64,000 nt of DNA. Source: Paenibacillus psychroresistens (lineage in GTDB: Bacteria > Bacillota > Bacilli > Paenibacillales > NBRC-103111). The notes below the pieces were generated by a model that had not been told where the DNA came from, did no database searches, and saw only the letters and a list, made by a program, of their open reading frames with translations. The position numbers and the translations under genes were made by a program. Shown here piece by piece: positions 1 through 9,267 of this stretch. Numbering within the stretch: the first letter of the stretch is position 1; the number at the start of each line of letters is the position of its first letter. Location of the stretch: positions 5,122,001-5,186,000 of the forward strand of contig NZ_CP034235.1 of NCBI RefSeq assembly GCF_009728935.1, in the 5' to 3' direction.

Positions 1-520
1 ATGCCTTGGTTATACATCAAGTAAGCAGGATCTCGAATTCCGTATGCGTTAAGCTTATTCTGCCTCCATCGCTTTCGACCGTTCGCGAGGGAAAATGAAT
101 GCGGATGCCATGCTGCATGATCGAATCGCCTGAATCAGACGTTTTGCTTTGGCGTGAACGGCTGTCGAGCAGCCGCTTCGCTCTGGCCAATAGGACAGGG
201 GGGCTATATGGTTTCGTGACATAATCGTCAGCTCCCATTTCGAATCCAAGCAGCGTGTCGTCTTCATCCACACGGGCAGTTAGCATAATAATAGGAACAT
301 CGGAGGTCTTGCGAATGCGCCGGCAAACACTCCATCCGTCCAGCTTCGGCAGCATGATGTCAAGAATAATCAGATCCACCTTGTTGCTCTGAAACAGATT
401 TATGGCTTGATCGCCGTCGTCCGCTTCGAGAACCTCGAACCCCTCGTTCAGAAAATAATCTTTGACAATTTCCCTTAGAATCGGCTCATCCTCAACAACT
501 AGAATTGTCCTGACATCCAT
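1..520 (-). pseudogene. OmpR/PhoB-type response regulator, frameshifted and cut by the window edge
   Basis: The start at 518-520 is preceded by a GGAGG site. The receiver domain is complete: acidic pair E10-D11, phospho-acceptor D54 in LIILDIMLP, T81 and K103. It is followed by the start of a winged-helix output domain (SLTHTEFEILL). The frame then hits a TGA at 17-19, but the next bases in another frame read LMYNQG, which is what normally follows EILLY in this family. Restoring one base in the T run near position 24 would rejoin the two parts. So this is a DNA-binding response regulator with a one-base loss, real or a sequencing error, that continues beyond the left edge. It is the last visible gene of the ABC-transporter/adaptor operon, and a partner kinase would be expected next. 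Confidence 0.8.
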
Positions 521-601
521 ACTACAACCTCCACTTCATTTCATCACTTCTTCAATCATAGCAGATATCGGTTTAAAAAGAGAAGCTTGCCAAGCACGTT
601 A

Positions 602-1762
602 TTAAGGATGAAGCATTCTAATCTGGGTGCCGTCCTGCAGCGGCTCGCTGCTTTCCACAATGATTTGCTGATCGTCGAAAAAACTTTCGGCAACCGCGGT
701 TTTCATAGCGTTGGCAGCCGTAATGGTGACGGATACCTTGGATGCATAGCTGACATTGCCTAGTGGCCCATGTTTATCGGCCACAACAAACACGTAAGCT
801 CCATCCTTTTCAATATGGACCGCTTTGGTCGAAATGATAATCGTTTTGTCGTTCCCTGCGCCTATTAGATTGACCTGTACCCATTCGCCGCCTTGGAGCA
901 ACTCGTCATGAAGGTTAACAAGCAAACGGTTTGTCGTCTGCAACGGGTCTCCTTCCTGAACGTCATCACCGGACTTGGCGCTCTGATCAGGCGCGTCGGA
1001 CTCTTCTATTTTAATAATCCTGCCTTGAATGGAACGGCTTTCCTTGTTGAAAATCGTCACTTCTAAAGGATCCCCTATAGCCAGCGTTGCGGCTATGTCG
1101 ACCGGGACTTGCAGTTCGAATTGAAGCCCTTTTTCGGCATTCGCGAGCCGGATATCCGCGGCTCCGGTATTTGAGGCTAGGCCTTCTACAGCGTTAACTT
1201 CCTTGACAATGCCAGCAAACGGCGCTTTAAGCTCTTGTTTGCCCGCTATCTGGCTCTGCAGCGTTTGAACTCGTTTCTCTTGCGCGGAAACATCCATATT
1301 CGCGCTTTCCAACGCCATTTGGGCAGCATTCTGTGCATGTGGGTCTGCATTATGCGATGCTTCAATGTAGGCATATTGCAGGCTTTTCAGCGGAAGCTTT
1401 AGTCTTTTCAGCATGTCCCGTTCTGCCTCAACCTGCTGCTCTGCCTCGCTAATATCGTACTGGACAAGAATTTGTCCTTTCTTGACCAGCTCCCCCTCCT
1501 TCACCAACACTTTAGTTATGTTTGTTCCAGCCGGATTGGACAAATCTACTTCCATCACGGGCTCAAGCATCGCGGTGCCTTTAAACTCCCGGTCAAGAGT
1601 GCCGGAGCTCGGAGTTTCCGTCGTCACCTTCGGCAGTGTAAGCCCAAGCAGTGTGTTACTGAACAACGTACAAAGGATGAGCAAGCCAAAAAACAAGCCT
1701 GCAATCAGGCGAATATTTCGCTTCCGTGTTTCCCGGTTAATGTTGTTTTCTGAAGCTTCCAT
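602..1762 (-). CDS. HlyD/RND-type membrane-fusion (efflux adaptor) protein
   Basis: 386 aa. A short basic cytoplasmic N-terminus precedes one membrane anchor at about residues 18-42. A split lipoyl-like segment follows (NITKVLVKEGELVKKGQ, about 80-96), then an alpha-hairpin/coiled coil (about 105-175) and the second lipoyl half (LKAPFAGIVKEV). The rest is beta-rich, as in adaptor proteins. Such proteins link inner-membrane transporters to the cell exterior and in Gram-positives usually pair with a MacB-type exporter. Here the gene follows two sugar-importer permeases by 22 bases, and no MacB-like exporter is present, so its transport partner is unclear. Family assignment is good; the substrate is unknown. 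Confidence 0.8.
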   Translation of the reverse strand: MEASENNINRETRKRNIRLIAGLFFGLLILCTLFSNTLLGLTLPKVTTETPSSGTLDREFKGTAMLEPVMEVDLSNPAGTNITKVLVKEGELVKKGQILVQYDISEAEQQVEAERDMLKRLKLPLKSLQYAYIEASHNADPHAQNAAQMALESANMDVSAQEKRVQTLQSQIAGKQELKAPFAGIVKEVNAVEGLASNTGAADIRLANAEKGLQFELQVPVDIAATLAIGDPLEVTIFNKESRSIQGRIIKIEESDAPDQSAKSGDDVQEGDPLQTTNRLLVNLHDELLQGGEWVQVNLIGAGNDKTIIISTKAVHIEKDGAYVFVVADKHGPLGNVSYASKVSVTITAANAMKTAVAESFFDDQQIIVESSEPLQDGTQIRMLHP

Positions 1763-1783
1763 TTCATCACTCCTGCTATTAAA

Positions 1784-2662
1784 CTACCCCTTAATTCCCG
1801 AATGCTGAATACCTTCGATCAAATAAGTTTCGGCGTGCAGAAACAGTAATACCATCGGGGACATATACAGGACAGAAGCAGCAAAGACAACGTCGGGCTC
1901 TTGTTGGTTGATCTGCAGCAAATAAAGCGACAACGGCTGTTTGAACTCATCCTCTAGGAAAATGAGCGGCTGCTCGACCATATTCCAATAGTCGACGAAC
2001 AGCAGAACCGTCAACGCGGCCAAGCCGGGCTTGACCAAAGGCAAGATGACCCGGATGAAAATAACGGCATGTCCCGCGCCGTCCATTTTCGCTGCTTCCA
2101 TATAGGCACTCGGAATTTGCGTCATGAATTGGCGAAGCATAAATACACCAAAGGCACCGAAAACACCCGGAAGAATAATGGCTGCTGACGTGTTGAGGAG
2201 TCCCAATCCATCAATGATTATATAGTTGGGAACCAATGTGACCTGAAAGGGCATAAGCATTGTCATCAAATAGATCAGGAACATTAATTCCCGTCCCTTG
2301 AATCGAAGCTTGGCAAAGGCGTAAGCGGCCAGTGAAGCGATCAGCGTCTGTCCGGCGATGATCGGGAAGACCAAGCCTACCGAGTTCCAGAACATCTTGA
2401 GGAATCTTGGGGTTGTGATCAACAGCTTCTTGTATTGGGCGAAGGTCACCCAGTCGGGGATCACCTTCAGGTTGACGAAGGCGTCTTTGTTGTTCGACGC
2501 GGCGTCTGTCATCTTGCCGATCAATCCATAGTTCATGCTCATTTCGTTTGGGGTCATGAGCGAGTTCGTAATCGTAAGTACAAGCGGAATCACTATAATC
2601 ACAGCCAAAGCAGCGACAAGCAATGAAAGAGCAATCCTGGGAAGCGGCCGTATTTTATTCAT
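1784..2662 (-). CDS. carbohydrate ABC transporter permease, MalG/AraQ type
   Basis: 292 aa with about six membrane segments. The cytoplasmic EAA loop reads EAAKMDGAGHAVIFIRVILP, the contact site for the ATPase in binding-protein-dependent importers. The length is normal for MalG-type subunits. It lies 17 bases after the MalF-type permease and 22 before the adaptor gene, so co-transcription is likely. No ATPase gene is in the cluster; Bacillota often use a shared MsmX-type ATPase. The substrate cannot be read from the sequence. Confidence 0.92.
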   Translation of the reverse strand: MNKIRPLPRIALSLLVAALAVIIVIPLVLTITNSLMTPNEMSMNYGLIGKMTDAASNNKDAFVNLKVIPDWVTFAQYKKLLITTPRFLKMFWNSVGLVFPIIAGQTLIASLAAYAFAKLRFKGRELMFLIYLMTMLMPFQVTLVPNYIIIDGLGLLNTSAAIILPGVFGAFGVFMLRQFMTQIPSAYMEAAKMDGAGHAVIFIRVILPLVKPGLAALTVLLFVDYWNMVEQPLIFLEDEFKQPLSLYLLQINQQEPDVVFAASVLYMSPMVLLFLHAETYLIEGIQHSGIKG

Positions 2663-2678
2663 AAGCTCCTCCCCCCAA

Positions 2679-3560
2679 TTATTCTAAATTGTCTTGAAAT
2701 CTGCGCTCAAACCGCAATAGGACGGATACCAGTATGACAATACAGCCGACCATGAGCGAGGCTGCGGCAGATAGCTTCTGAATATCCAGTGAGAAAAACA
2801 TATTGTTCATATAGTGCTGCATCATATAGATGCGGTCATACGGATAGTCGCCCGCAAGCATATACGTTTCACGGAACACTTTAAACGAATTAATAATCGA
2901 AATCAGGATGACGAAAAACATCGTTGGTATCAAGTAAACGAGTGTAATGCCGAACAGCTGGCGAAGGCGGCTTGCCCCTTCAATTCGTGCCGTTTCGTAA
3001 TAGCTTTGCGGGATCGTCTGAAGTCCCGCCAGAAAGAGAATCATGTTATAGCCGATATTTTTCCAGATATAGATCAATACGAGAACCGCCATAGACCAAT
3101 TCGAGTTCATCCAATCGATTCGCAGCAAACCGATAGTATGCAGAATGGCGTTCAAGCTGCCGTTCCAGTCAACGAAAATTTGCCAGATCGTCACGATTGA
3201 GGCGACCGGAACAACAAGCGGCAGCACAAAGGAGGTTTGCAGCCAATTCCGCAGCCAAAGACGCTGATTGAGCAGCAGTGCCAAAACCAAGGAAAGCACC
3301 ATCAGAATCGGAACACTGATCCCGGTGAAGAGCAGCGTGTTGGCTGCCGCCTTCCGAAAGGAACTGCTCAACAGCAGCTCCTTGTAATTGGCGAAACCAA
3401 CAAACTTTCCGCCTATTACACGATCGGTAAACGAGTAATAAATGCTTATTGCAAACGGGACAGCATAGAAAAGGGCAAAGCCAAGCAGGCTGGGGGCCAG
3501 AAACATCATGGCCGCCGCTCCGTCTTTTCGCAGCCAAGCGGATAAACGAAGCCTATTCAT
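2679..3560 (-). CDS. carbohydrate ABC transporter permease, MalF/UgpA type
   Basis: 293 aa with about six membrane helices. It has the MalF-type N-terminal region (FLAPSLLGFALFYAVPF) and an EAA loop (ETARIEGASRLRQLFGITL). It forms the channel together with the MalG-type subunit encoded next. Its start overlaps the end of the solute-binding protein gene by 8 bases, indicating translational coupling. Sugar-type import is a family inference. Confidence 0.92.
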   Translation of the reverse strand: MNRLRLSAWLRKDGAAAMMFLAPSLLGFALFYAVPFAISIYYSFTDRVIGGKFVGFANYKELLLSSSFRKAAANTLLFTGISVPILMVLSLVLALLLNQRLWLRNWLQTSFVLPLVVPVASIVTIWQIFVDWNGSLNAILHTIGLLRIDWMNSNWSMAVLVLIYIWKNIGYNMILFLAGLQTIPQSYYETARIEGASRLRQLFGITLVYLIPTMFFVILISIINSFKVFRETYMLAGDYPYDRIYMMQHYMNNMFFSLDIQKLSAAASLMVGCIVILVSVLLRFERRFQDNLE

Positions 3561-4956
3561 TGAGATACGTCATTGCTTTGTTCTGAATGGTATCTGCCAC
3601 GACCTGGGCGGACTTTTGCCCGCTGAAGAAGGCTGGAACCTCCTTAAAGAAAATGATCTCAATTTCGCCAGGCATTCTTGTTTTCGGCGTTTTTGCATTT
3701 GAAATAAAAGCTTCTATCTGTTGGAGATCCTCCTGTTTGAGCTTGCCATCTTTCATTGTTTCTGCCGCACGCGCTTCAAAAACGGTTTTGGAAATGGGTA
3801 ACGAATTGTACCAGCCCAGGTTCCCTTCCAGCTCCTTGTCCGTTAAACTCCCTTCGCCTGACATCAGGAATTTCAGGAAATCCCATGCTTCCGGTTTTAA
3901 AGAGGTGTTGGCATTGATGCCGATATTTAAAAACGTCGAGAAGTATCCTCCAGGTTGTTGTCCTTCGGCCTTTGGTAATTCATACAGCTTCAGCTTGCTG
4001 ATCTTGCTGTTCTCTAAATAGTCTAAAAAATTGCTAAGTGAATATAAGTCACCCTGCTGAAAATACACTTTCTCGTAATTTTTAGGGTCCAAGGTTAATG
4101 TTTTGTCCGCTTCCATGGTTTTTATTTGCTCCATCAATTTGATAAAGCGATCCGTATCGAAATAAGCTTTCTTGTTAACCTTATCCACTAATTGAGAGAA
4201 GTTTGCATTCACCATTTCGTATAGAAGATTCTGCTCCGTTTTAGCGAAGTAAGGGAAATTGTACTTGTCAGTTGGAGGCAGGTTTTTCATAGTCTTGCTG
4301 AATTGATCCCAGGTCCAGCTTTTGTCGTCGAATGCCACTCCCGACTTGTCCAATGCCTCTTCGTCACCTATCAAACCTGACAAATAAAAAGATAAAGGCA
4401 TGGTGTAGACGCCGCCGTCTTTCTCCTTTATGTTGGAAATGATATTCTGGTAATATTGCTCTTTCTGGAAGCTTGGATCGCTGTCCATCATTTCTCCCAG
4501 ATTCACGAGCAGCTTGTTGCCTACATATTTAGTTTCAGGCAAGTCGTCCATGACGACCAGATCTGGACCCTTGCCCCTCAAGAAATCCGCATTCGTTTTC
4601 GTATTGAATTTCTCCACCAATGTGCCCGCCGGGTCAAATTCTTTGGCCACATATTGAAAATCAATTTTAATGTTTGGGTGTTTCTGTTCATAAGCTTTCG
4701 TAGCATCCTCCAAGTAGGGATCATAGGCATACATTGCAAAAACAAGCGTGCTTTTTTTGTTGGGATCTGGTGTCGCCATTGGGGGCAATGCAGCTGTTGA
4801 CTGCGGGGCTGAAGAAGATTCAGTAGTTGGCGTAGAATCGGACGTGTTCTCTCCGCTTGTCATTGGGCTCGATGCCGTGCCGCTGCTTTCACTGGTGCAA
4901 GCGGCGACAGACATCATAAGTGTACAGAAAATGATCAACAAAATGATTTTTTTCAT
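3553..4956 (-). CDS. extracellular solute-binding lipoprotein of a carbohydrate ABC importer
   Basis: 467 aa. A type II signal peptide ends at a lipobox (SVAAC, Cys20), followed by a low-complexity Ser/Thr linker to about residue 65. The remainder matches family 1 extracellular solute-binding proteins (STLVFAMYAYDPYLEDATKA and a C-terminal helical lobe). It is anchored outside the membrane and delivers ligand to the two permeases downstream. An AGAGGAAGAG site precedes the start. It is the first gene of the operon. Ligand unknown. Confidence 0.9.
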   Translation of the reverse strand: MKKIILLIIFCTLMMSVAACTSESSGTASSPMTSGENTSDSTPTTESSSAPQSTAALPPMATPDPNKKSTLVFAMYAYDPYLEDATKAYEQKHPNIKIDFQYVAKEFDPAGTLVEKFNTKTNADFLRGKGPDLVVMDDLPETKYVGNKLLVNLGEMMDSDPSFQKEQYYQNIISNIKEKDGGVYTMPLSFYLSGLIGDEEALDKSGVAFDDKSWTWDQFSKTMKNLPPTDKYNFPYFAKTEQNLLYEMVNANFSQLVDKVNKKAYFDTDRFIKLMEQIKTMEADKTLTLDPKNYEKVYFQQGDLYSLSNFLDYLENSKISKLKLYELPKAEGQQPGGYFSTFLNIGINANTSLKPEAWDFLKFLMSGEGSLTDKELEGNLGWYNSLPISKTVFEARAAETMKDGKLKQEDLQQIEAFISNAKTPKTRMPGEIEIIFFKEVPAFFSGQKSAQVVADTIQNKAMTYLNE

Positions 4957-5294
4957 TTGCTCTCTTCCTCTCTAGTTTCTCTGGATTACATAGTTAGCTT
5001 AATGTAAGCAGATCAAGAAGAGATGGAGTGGAGATCAAGATTAAATGAAGATTTGGGATAGCATGAAAATTGCGGGAAGCTTAAGAATTTGAGCAAGTAA
5101 ACATCCATAACCAAACATGGAATCAAGGATGAAGTAATCAAAATTTGATTGGAATATATATATATCCATTTCCATTGCAGACTTATCCGCAACACTTTCA
5201 ATGTATTTCATCGTATACCTCCATATCAGCTAGTTTCCCTATTAGTTTATCATTTACGAAGCTCATCTTCTTGACGATTTCTGCTGCATAATAA
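4957..5294. other. gene-free stretch upstream of the ABC operon
   Basis: About 340 bases between the binding-protein start and the ilvD terminator. It must hold the promoter of the leftward ABC operon, but no convincing -35/-10 pair stands out. A 62-codon minus-strand frame at 5013-5201 has no ribosome binding site or recognisable content and is not called. Confidence 0.4.
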
Positions 5295-5333
5295 AACAGT
5301 CCCCCAGGTCTAGTTCAGACTTGGGAGACTGTT
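5295..5333 (-). terminator. rho-independent terminator after ilvD
   Basis: Inverted repeat AACAGTCCCCCAGGTCT / AGACTTGGGAGACTGTT with a short loop and one mismatch. On the minus strand it is followed by TTTTATT. It sits 20 bases past the ilvD stop; the plus strand also has a T-rich tail, so it may act in both directions. Confidence 0.85.
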
Positions 5334-5352
5334 ATTTTCTTACTTGACTCAA

Positions 5353-7029
5353 TTAAACCTTCAAAACGCCGCCTGTGCTGGCTGATGTGACAAGCTTAGA
5401 GTAACGGGCCAAATAACCTGTTTTGATCTTGGACTCGAAGCCCTTCCAATTCGCTTTACGCTTGATCATTTCCGCTTCGCTGATTTTCAATTCAATCGTG
5501 CGGTTGATAAGATCAAGCTCGATTATATCGCCGTTTTCGACGAATGCAATCGGTCCGCCTTCCGCTGCTTCAGGTGAAATGTGGCCAATGCTAATGCCGC
5601 GAGATGCGCCCGAGAAACGGCCATCCGTGATTAATCCGACTTTAGCGCCTAAACCCATTCCTACGATTAATGAAGTTGGTGACAGCATTTCCGGCATACC
5701 CGGTCCACCTTTTGGCCCTTCATAACGGATGACAACGACATGGCCTTCTTTTACTTTACCATTGGCAATACCAATCAATGATTCCTCTTGGGATTCGAAG
5801 ACGATAGCCGGACCACTAAAGAAACCGCCTACTTCTTTATCTACCGCGCCAACTTTAATAATACTGCCTTGTGGTGCTAAGTTGCCGAATAATACAGCAA
5901 GTCCGCCCTGCTGACTATGAGGGTTATCCAGAGATCGGATGACATTCGTATTTATTATTTCACAGCCTGCTACATTTTCACGCAAGGATTTGCCTGTTAC
6001 AGTAATACAATCGCCATTCAGTGCGCCTGGTTTTTTCAATAATTCATTGATAATTGCGCTTACGCCACCAGCATTATGCACATCTTCAATGTGATAATCA
6101 GACGCTGGTGCGATTTTGGCTAGATGTGGAACACGCGTGGCGACTTCGTTGATGCGTTCGATCGGGTACTCAAAGCCTGCTTCATGCGCTAACGCAAGTG
6201 TATGCAATACTGTATTAGTCGAACCGCCCATTGCCATATCTAAGGCAAACGCGTTGTCGATTGCTTCTATTGTAACAATGTCACGCGGTTTAATATCCAA
6301 CTTAATTAATTCCATTAATTGTGTTGCGGAGCGTTTAACGAATTCTTTACGCTCTTCTGCAACCGCAAGAATAGTTCCGTTACCCGGCAGTGCAAGACCC
6401 AAGCCTTCAGCCAAGCAATTCATCGAGTTAGCTGTAAACATGCCCGAGCAAGATCCGCAGGTAGGACAACCATATTGTTCAAGCTCTTCGAGAGCTTCAT
6501 CTGTAATTTTACCCGCCTGATGCGCGCCAACACCTTCAAATACCGAAGATAATGAGATCGATTTACCGTTCTTGTCTTTACCTGCTTTCATCGGTCCTCC
6601 GCTCACAAAAACGGTTGGTATGTTGACACGAAGTGCACCCATCATCATACCTGGCGTGATTTTATCACAGTTTGGGATACAGACCATCCCGTCAAACCAA
6701 TGCGCTGCAATCATTGTCTCAACAGAATCTGCAATAATTTCACGGCTTGGCAGTGAATAACGCATCCCGATATGCCCCATCGCAATTCCATCATCGACAC
6801 CTATTGTATTGAACTCGAATGGCACGCCACCCGCTTCACGAATGGCTTCTTTAACAATTTTACCGAACTCCTGCAAATGAACATGACCTGGAACAATATC
6901 AACATACGAGTTACATACGGCAATAAACGGTTTGCCGAAATCCTCTTCCTTAACACCTGCTGCACGCAGCAAGCTGCGATGCGGGGCACGGTCAAAACCT
7001 TTTTTAATCATATCACTTCTCATTTTCAT
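5353..7029 (-). CDS. ilvD: dihydroxy-acid dehydratase
   Basis: Dehydrates 2,3-dihydroxy-3-methyl acids to 2-keto acids, a late shared step of valine, leucine and isoleucine synthesis; cytoplasmic Fe-S enzyme. The cluster-ligand motifs are visible: [22 protein letters not shown] and [17 protein letters not shown]. The C-terminal [19 protein letters not shown] block is also typical. The start at 7029 is preferred because AAAGG lies 9 bases upstream; an ATG three codons earlier overlaps that site. About 558 aa, normal for the family. A GntR regulator gene ends only 19 bases upstream, so the two are probably one transcript, separate from ilvBN. Confidence 0.97.
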   Translation of the reverse strand: MKMRSDMIKKGFDRAPHRSLLRAAGVKEEDFGKPFIAVCNSYVDIVPGHVHLQEFGKIVKEAIREAGGVPFEFNTIGVDDGIAMGHIGMRYSLPSREIIADSVETMIAAHWFDGMVCIPNCDKITPGMMMGALRVNIPTVFVSGGPMKAGKDKNGKSISLSSVFEGVGAHQAGKITDEALEELEQYGCPTCGSCSGMFTANSMNCLAEGLGLALPGNGTILAVAEERKEFVKRSATQLMELIKLDIKPRDIVTIEAIDNAFALDMAMGGSTNTVLHTLALAHEAGFEYPIERINEVATRVPHLAKIAPASDYHIEDVHNAGGVSAIINELLKKPGALNGDCITVTGKSLRENVAGCEIINTNVIRSLDNPHSQQGGLAVLFGNLAPQGSIIKVGAVDKEVGGFFSGPAIVFESQEESLIGIANGKVKEGHVVVIRYEGPKGGPGMPEMLSPTSLIVGMGLGAKVGLITDGRFSGASRGISIGHISPEAAEGGPIAFVENGDIIELDLINRTIELKISEAEMIKRKANWKGFESKIKTGYLARYSKLVTSASTGGVLKV

Positions 7030-7048
7030 TCTTATCATCCTTTCGAAA

Positions 7049-7714
7049 TTAGATCAACGAGTATAATTCATGCATAGGTCTTATTAAGTTTTGTTTCATC
7101 GTGGCCGATGCTGCTTCTGCATCTTGCTTTTCCAAGGCTATAATTATGGATGCATGCTCTTCCACCGAGACTAGTGTTCCTGAAACTGGCTGCTTTAAAA
7201 AAACATATTTAAACCTTCTAATGTGAATTTGCAGCGAAGCGCTGAATGATGCAACGTACGCGTTATCCGATACCTCAACAATAAGATTATGGAATTGCTC
7301 ATCCAGCTCCATCGCTTGATAGGGCTGGCCATTTTCGATAGCTTTAGCAAACTGAGCATTTAGCTCCTTTAAAGTTTCAATCTGTGCAGGCAAAATAACC
7401 TTGGCTGCATATTCTGCTGCTAATGCATGGAGCGCTGCAAGCGTAGGATACATTTTCAGAATATCGTCCTTCTCGATGCTCGTAACCTTCGTTTCTTTGC
7501 CGGGATACATGGAAACCAAGCCTTGCATCTCCAAAAGCTGAAAAGCCTCCCTTATTGGCGTTCTACTAAGAGAAAGAGACTCAGCTAGTTCAGCATCAAT
7601 TAATTTTTCGCCTGGTTGCAGGGTACCTTCAATAATCCATCTCTGGATTTGGGATAACGCTTGCTCCTTGGCAGACATCCTAATCGGTGTCGAAAAATTC
7701 TTTGGTACGGGCAT
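7049..7714 (-). CDS. GntR-family transcriptional regulator, FadR/FCD subgroup
   Basis: 221 aa from the ATG at 7714, chosen because AAGGAGG lies 9 bases upstream; an in-frame ATG at 7738 lacks a site. N-terminal winged helix ([20 protein letters not shown]) is followed by an all-helical FCD ligand-binding domain with the metal/acid-binding pattern ([12 protein letters not shown]). FCD regulators usually sense small organic acids. It lies directly upstream of ilvD, so a role in branched-chain amino acid control is a reasonable inference, but the ligand is not visible. A near-palindrome just upstream is a possible self-binding site. Confidence 0.9.
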   Translation of the reverse strand: MPVPKNFSTPIRMSAKEQALSQIQRWIIEGTLQPGEKLIDAELAESLSLSRTPIREAFQLLEMQGLVSMYPGKETKVTSIEKDDILKMYPTLAALHALAAEYAAKVILPAQIETLKELNAQFAKAIENGQPYQAMELDEQFHNLIVEVSDNAYVASFSASLQIHIRRFKYVFLKQPVSGTLVSVEEHASIIIALEKQDAEAASATMKQNLIRPMHELYSLI

Positions 7715-7747
7715 GGATAATAACCTCCTTATCATCAACTACGTTGT

Positions 7748-7763
7748 ATGCAATATATCGCAT
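7748..7763. promoter_or_regulatory. candidate GntR operator
   Basis: Near-perfect 16-base palindrome ATGCAATATATCGCAT (one mismatched pair) about 34 bases upstream of the GntR start, within AT-rich promoter sequence. Position and symmetry fit an autoregulatory operator; binding is inferred. Confidence 0.45.
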
Positions 7764-7854
7764 ATATATATTAAATGCAAGAATAAATTAATTACATAAA
7801 ATACGAACCCTCCGAAATAAAAGCAGCGTTTACCTTAGCACCAATTTTTCAAAA

Positions 7855-7894
7855 ATAAAAAATCCCAATAATGAGAAAGCTCATTATTGGGATT
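7855..7894 (-). terminator. terminator after the SDR-MerR operon
   Basis: A perfect 15-bp stem (AATCCCAATAATGAG with its complement, loop of four) is followed on the minus strand by TTTTTTATTTTTG. It lies 28 bases past the MerR stop. Confidence 0.92.
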
Positions 7895-7922
7895 CTATCT
7901 TATTAGCCTTTATTGTTCATTA

Positions 7923-8339
7923 CTATTCTACGGGCTCACAGCCTGAAGTGGTTAAGTCTGGATTTACAAGGACCTCGTAATAATTGTCAATTTTATAATC
8001 AATAATCCTTTGTGTTTCTAGCAAGCGGTCAATCTCGTTCTGAATTCTATTCTTGTGTTCGATTAGAATGGAGACTCTCTGAGGGAGTGAGGCTTCTCCC
8101 CTTTCATAAAGCTTACGGAAATGCTTCATTTCTTCCAGTGTCATCCCGGTTGCTTTAAGTCTCGTTAAAAAGACCATCCCTTCCAATTGATGTTTACTGT
8201 ATGTTCTGTGTCCGCTTGCTTTGCGGTCGGCATAGGGAAGCAAACCAATTTTCTCGTAATAGCGGATCGTATCTTCTGACAGACCTGTGAATTCAGCCGC
8301 CTGTTTAATTGAGCTTATGGTTTCAGCAATGTCGATCAC
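7923..8339 (-). CDS. MerR-family transcriptional regulator
   Basis: 138 aa with GTG start, AGGAGG nine bases upstream. N-terminal MerR helix-turn-helix and wing (EFTGLSEDTIRYYEKIGLLP, then DRKASGHRTYSKHQLEG), then a dimerisation helix (about 85-120). No paired cysteines typical of metal sensors are present in the effector end (one Cys near the C-terminus), so a metal role is not supported. It resembles the aldehyde/redox-responsive MerR proteins that sit beside oxidoreductases. It is the second gene after an SDR and probably controls the 19-bp-spacer promoter of that operon. Confidence 0.9.
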   Translation of the reverse strand: MIDIAETISSIKQAAEFTGLSEDTIRYYEKIGLLPYADRKASGHRTYSKHQLEGMVFLTRLKATGMTLEEMKHFRKLYERGEASLPQRVSILIEHKNRIQNEIDRLLETQRIIDYKIDNYYEVLVNPDLTTSGCEPVE

Positions 8340-8360
8340 TTTACCACACCTCCTAATGTA

Positions 8361-9095
8361 TTACCATTGTATCACTCCATTTTCATCAAAGAAACCGCCG
8401 TTCGGACCATCGCCCAGAAGGGTGGCAAGTTTCACGACAATAGAAGCGCCCTGCTCAACGGTACGATAACCCGTATGCCCATTCAAATCCGTAGCTGTGA
8501 ACCCTGGATCAGCTGAGTTTATCTTGATCGGCGTCTCTCTTAATTCTTTGGCAAACAAGACAGTCAGTGCATTGACAGCCGTTTTCGAACTCATGTAGGC
8601 TAGCAAATTTACTCCGTATTTTTCTGAATCGGATTCGGGGTCAATATTCAAGGTCAAGGAAGCCAAGCCACTTGAAAGATTTACAATTCTGCCAGCAGGC
8701 GATTTTTTAATCAAAGGGAGCATTGCCTTAGTGACAGAAAACATGCCGAAAACATTGGTCTCATAAGTATTCCTAAGAACGGTCAATTCCAGTTGACTCG
8801 GAGGAAGGCCTCTGTCCAAGTTAACACCAGCGTTATTAATCAGAACATCAAGCGCACCATACTGAGCTTCAATTCGTTTCGTGGCAGATTGGATTGTATC
8901 CAAATCTGTAACATCAAGCGTTATTGCCTCAGCATTTATGTTCTCATTCTTCAGCGAAGCTGCGGCTTCATGCCCTTTAGATTGATCTCTTGAACCGATC
9001 AAAATTATGAAGCCCAGCTTGCCCAATTGTCTGGCACTCTCGAACCCTATGCCTTTATTCCCACCCGTTATCAAAACAGTCTTCGATGTGTTCAT
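8361..9095 (-). CDS. short-chain dehydrogenase/reductase, carbonyl-reductase-like
   Basis: 244 aa. Rossmann cofactor motif TGGNKGIGFESAR (residues 10-22), NNAG motif, catalytic Ser in VNLSSGLAS and YMSSK for the Tyr/Lys pair. TGGxKGIG followed by GSRD is usual for NADP(H)-dependent SDRs that reduce carbonyls. GGAGG site upstream. First gene of an operon with the MerR regulator and expressed from a MerR-type promoter, which suggests induction by a toxic carbonyl or similar stress. The true substrate is unknown. Confidence 0.92.
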   Translation of the reverse strand: MNTSKTVLITGGNKGIGFESARQLGKLGFIILIGSRDQSKGHEAAASLKNENINAEAITLDVTDLDTIQSATKRIEAQYGALDVLINNAGVNLDRGLPPSQLELTVLRNTYETNVFGMFSVTKAMLPLIKKSPAGRIVNLSSGLASLTLNIDPESDSEKYGVNLLAYMSSKTAVNALTVLFAKELRETPIKINSADPGFTATDLNGHTGYRTVEQGASIVVKLATLLGDGPNGGFFDENGVIQW

Positions 9096-9135
9096 AATTA
9101 CGCCTCCTAGAGATAGAATTTACTTGCTGAAGATC

Positions 9136-9166
9136 ATGTTACAACTTGGAGTACACTCCAAGTCAA
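9136..9166 (-). promoter_or_regulatory. MerR-type promoter with 19-bp spacer and operator dyad
   Basis: On the minus strand TTGACT (9161-9166) and TAACAT (9136-9141) are separated by exactly 19 bases. The spacer holds the dyad ACTTGGAGT-N2-ACTCCAAGT (9144-9163). Over-long spacing with a dyad between the elements is the hallmark of MerR-activated promoters, and a MerR gene is in the operon it drives. Confidence 0.9.
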
Positions 9167-9190
9167 GAACAAAATTACTGGTGGCATTTC

Positions 9191-9233
9191 AAAAAAAAGC
9201 AGTCTAAAACTTAAAAATAAAGTTTTAGACTGC
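9191..9233 (-). terminator. terminator after the HPP-like membrane protein gene
   Basis: Stem GCAGTCTAAAACTT / AAGTTTTAGACTGC (14 bp, loop of seven) followed on the minus strand by TTTTTTTT. It also separates the SDR-MerR promoter from the upstream gene. Confidence 0.92.
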
Positions 9234-9267
9234 CATTATTCTGTTACTCTTTCCTGTCTAATTCTGT

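Noticed and set aside
5013-5201. 62-codon minus-strand frame in the intergenic region before the ABC operon
   Set aside because: No ribosome binding site, no family wording, and it lies where the promoter must be.
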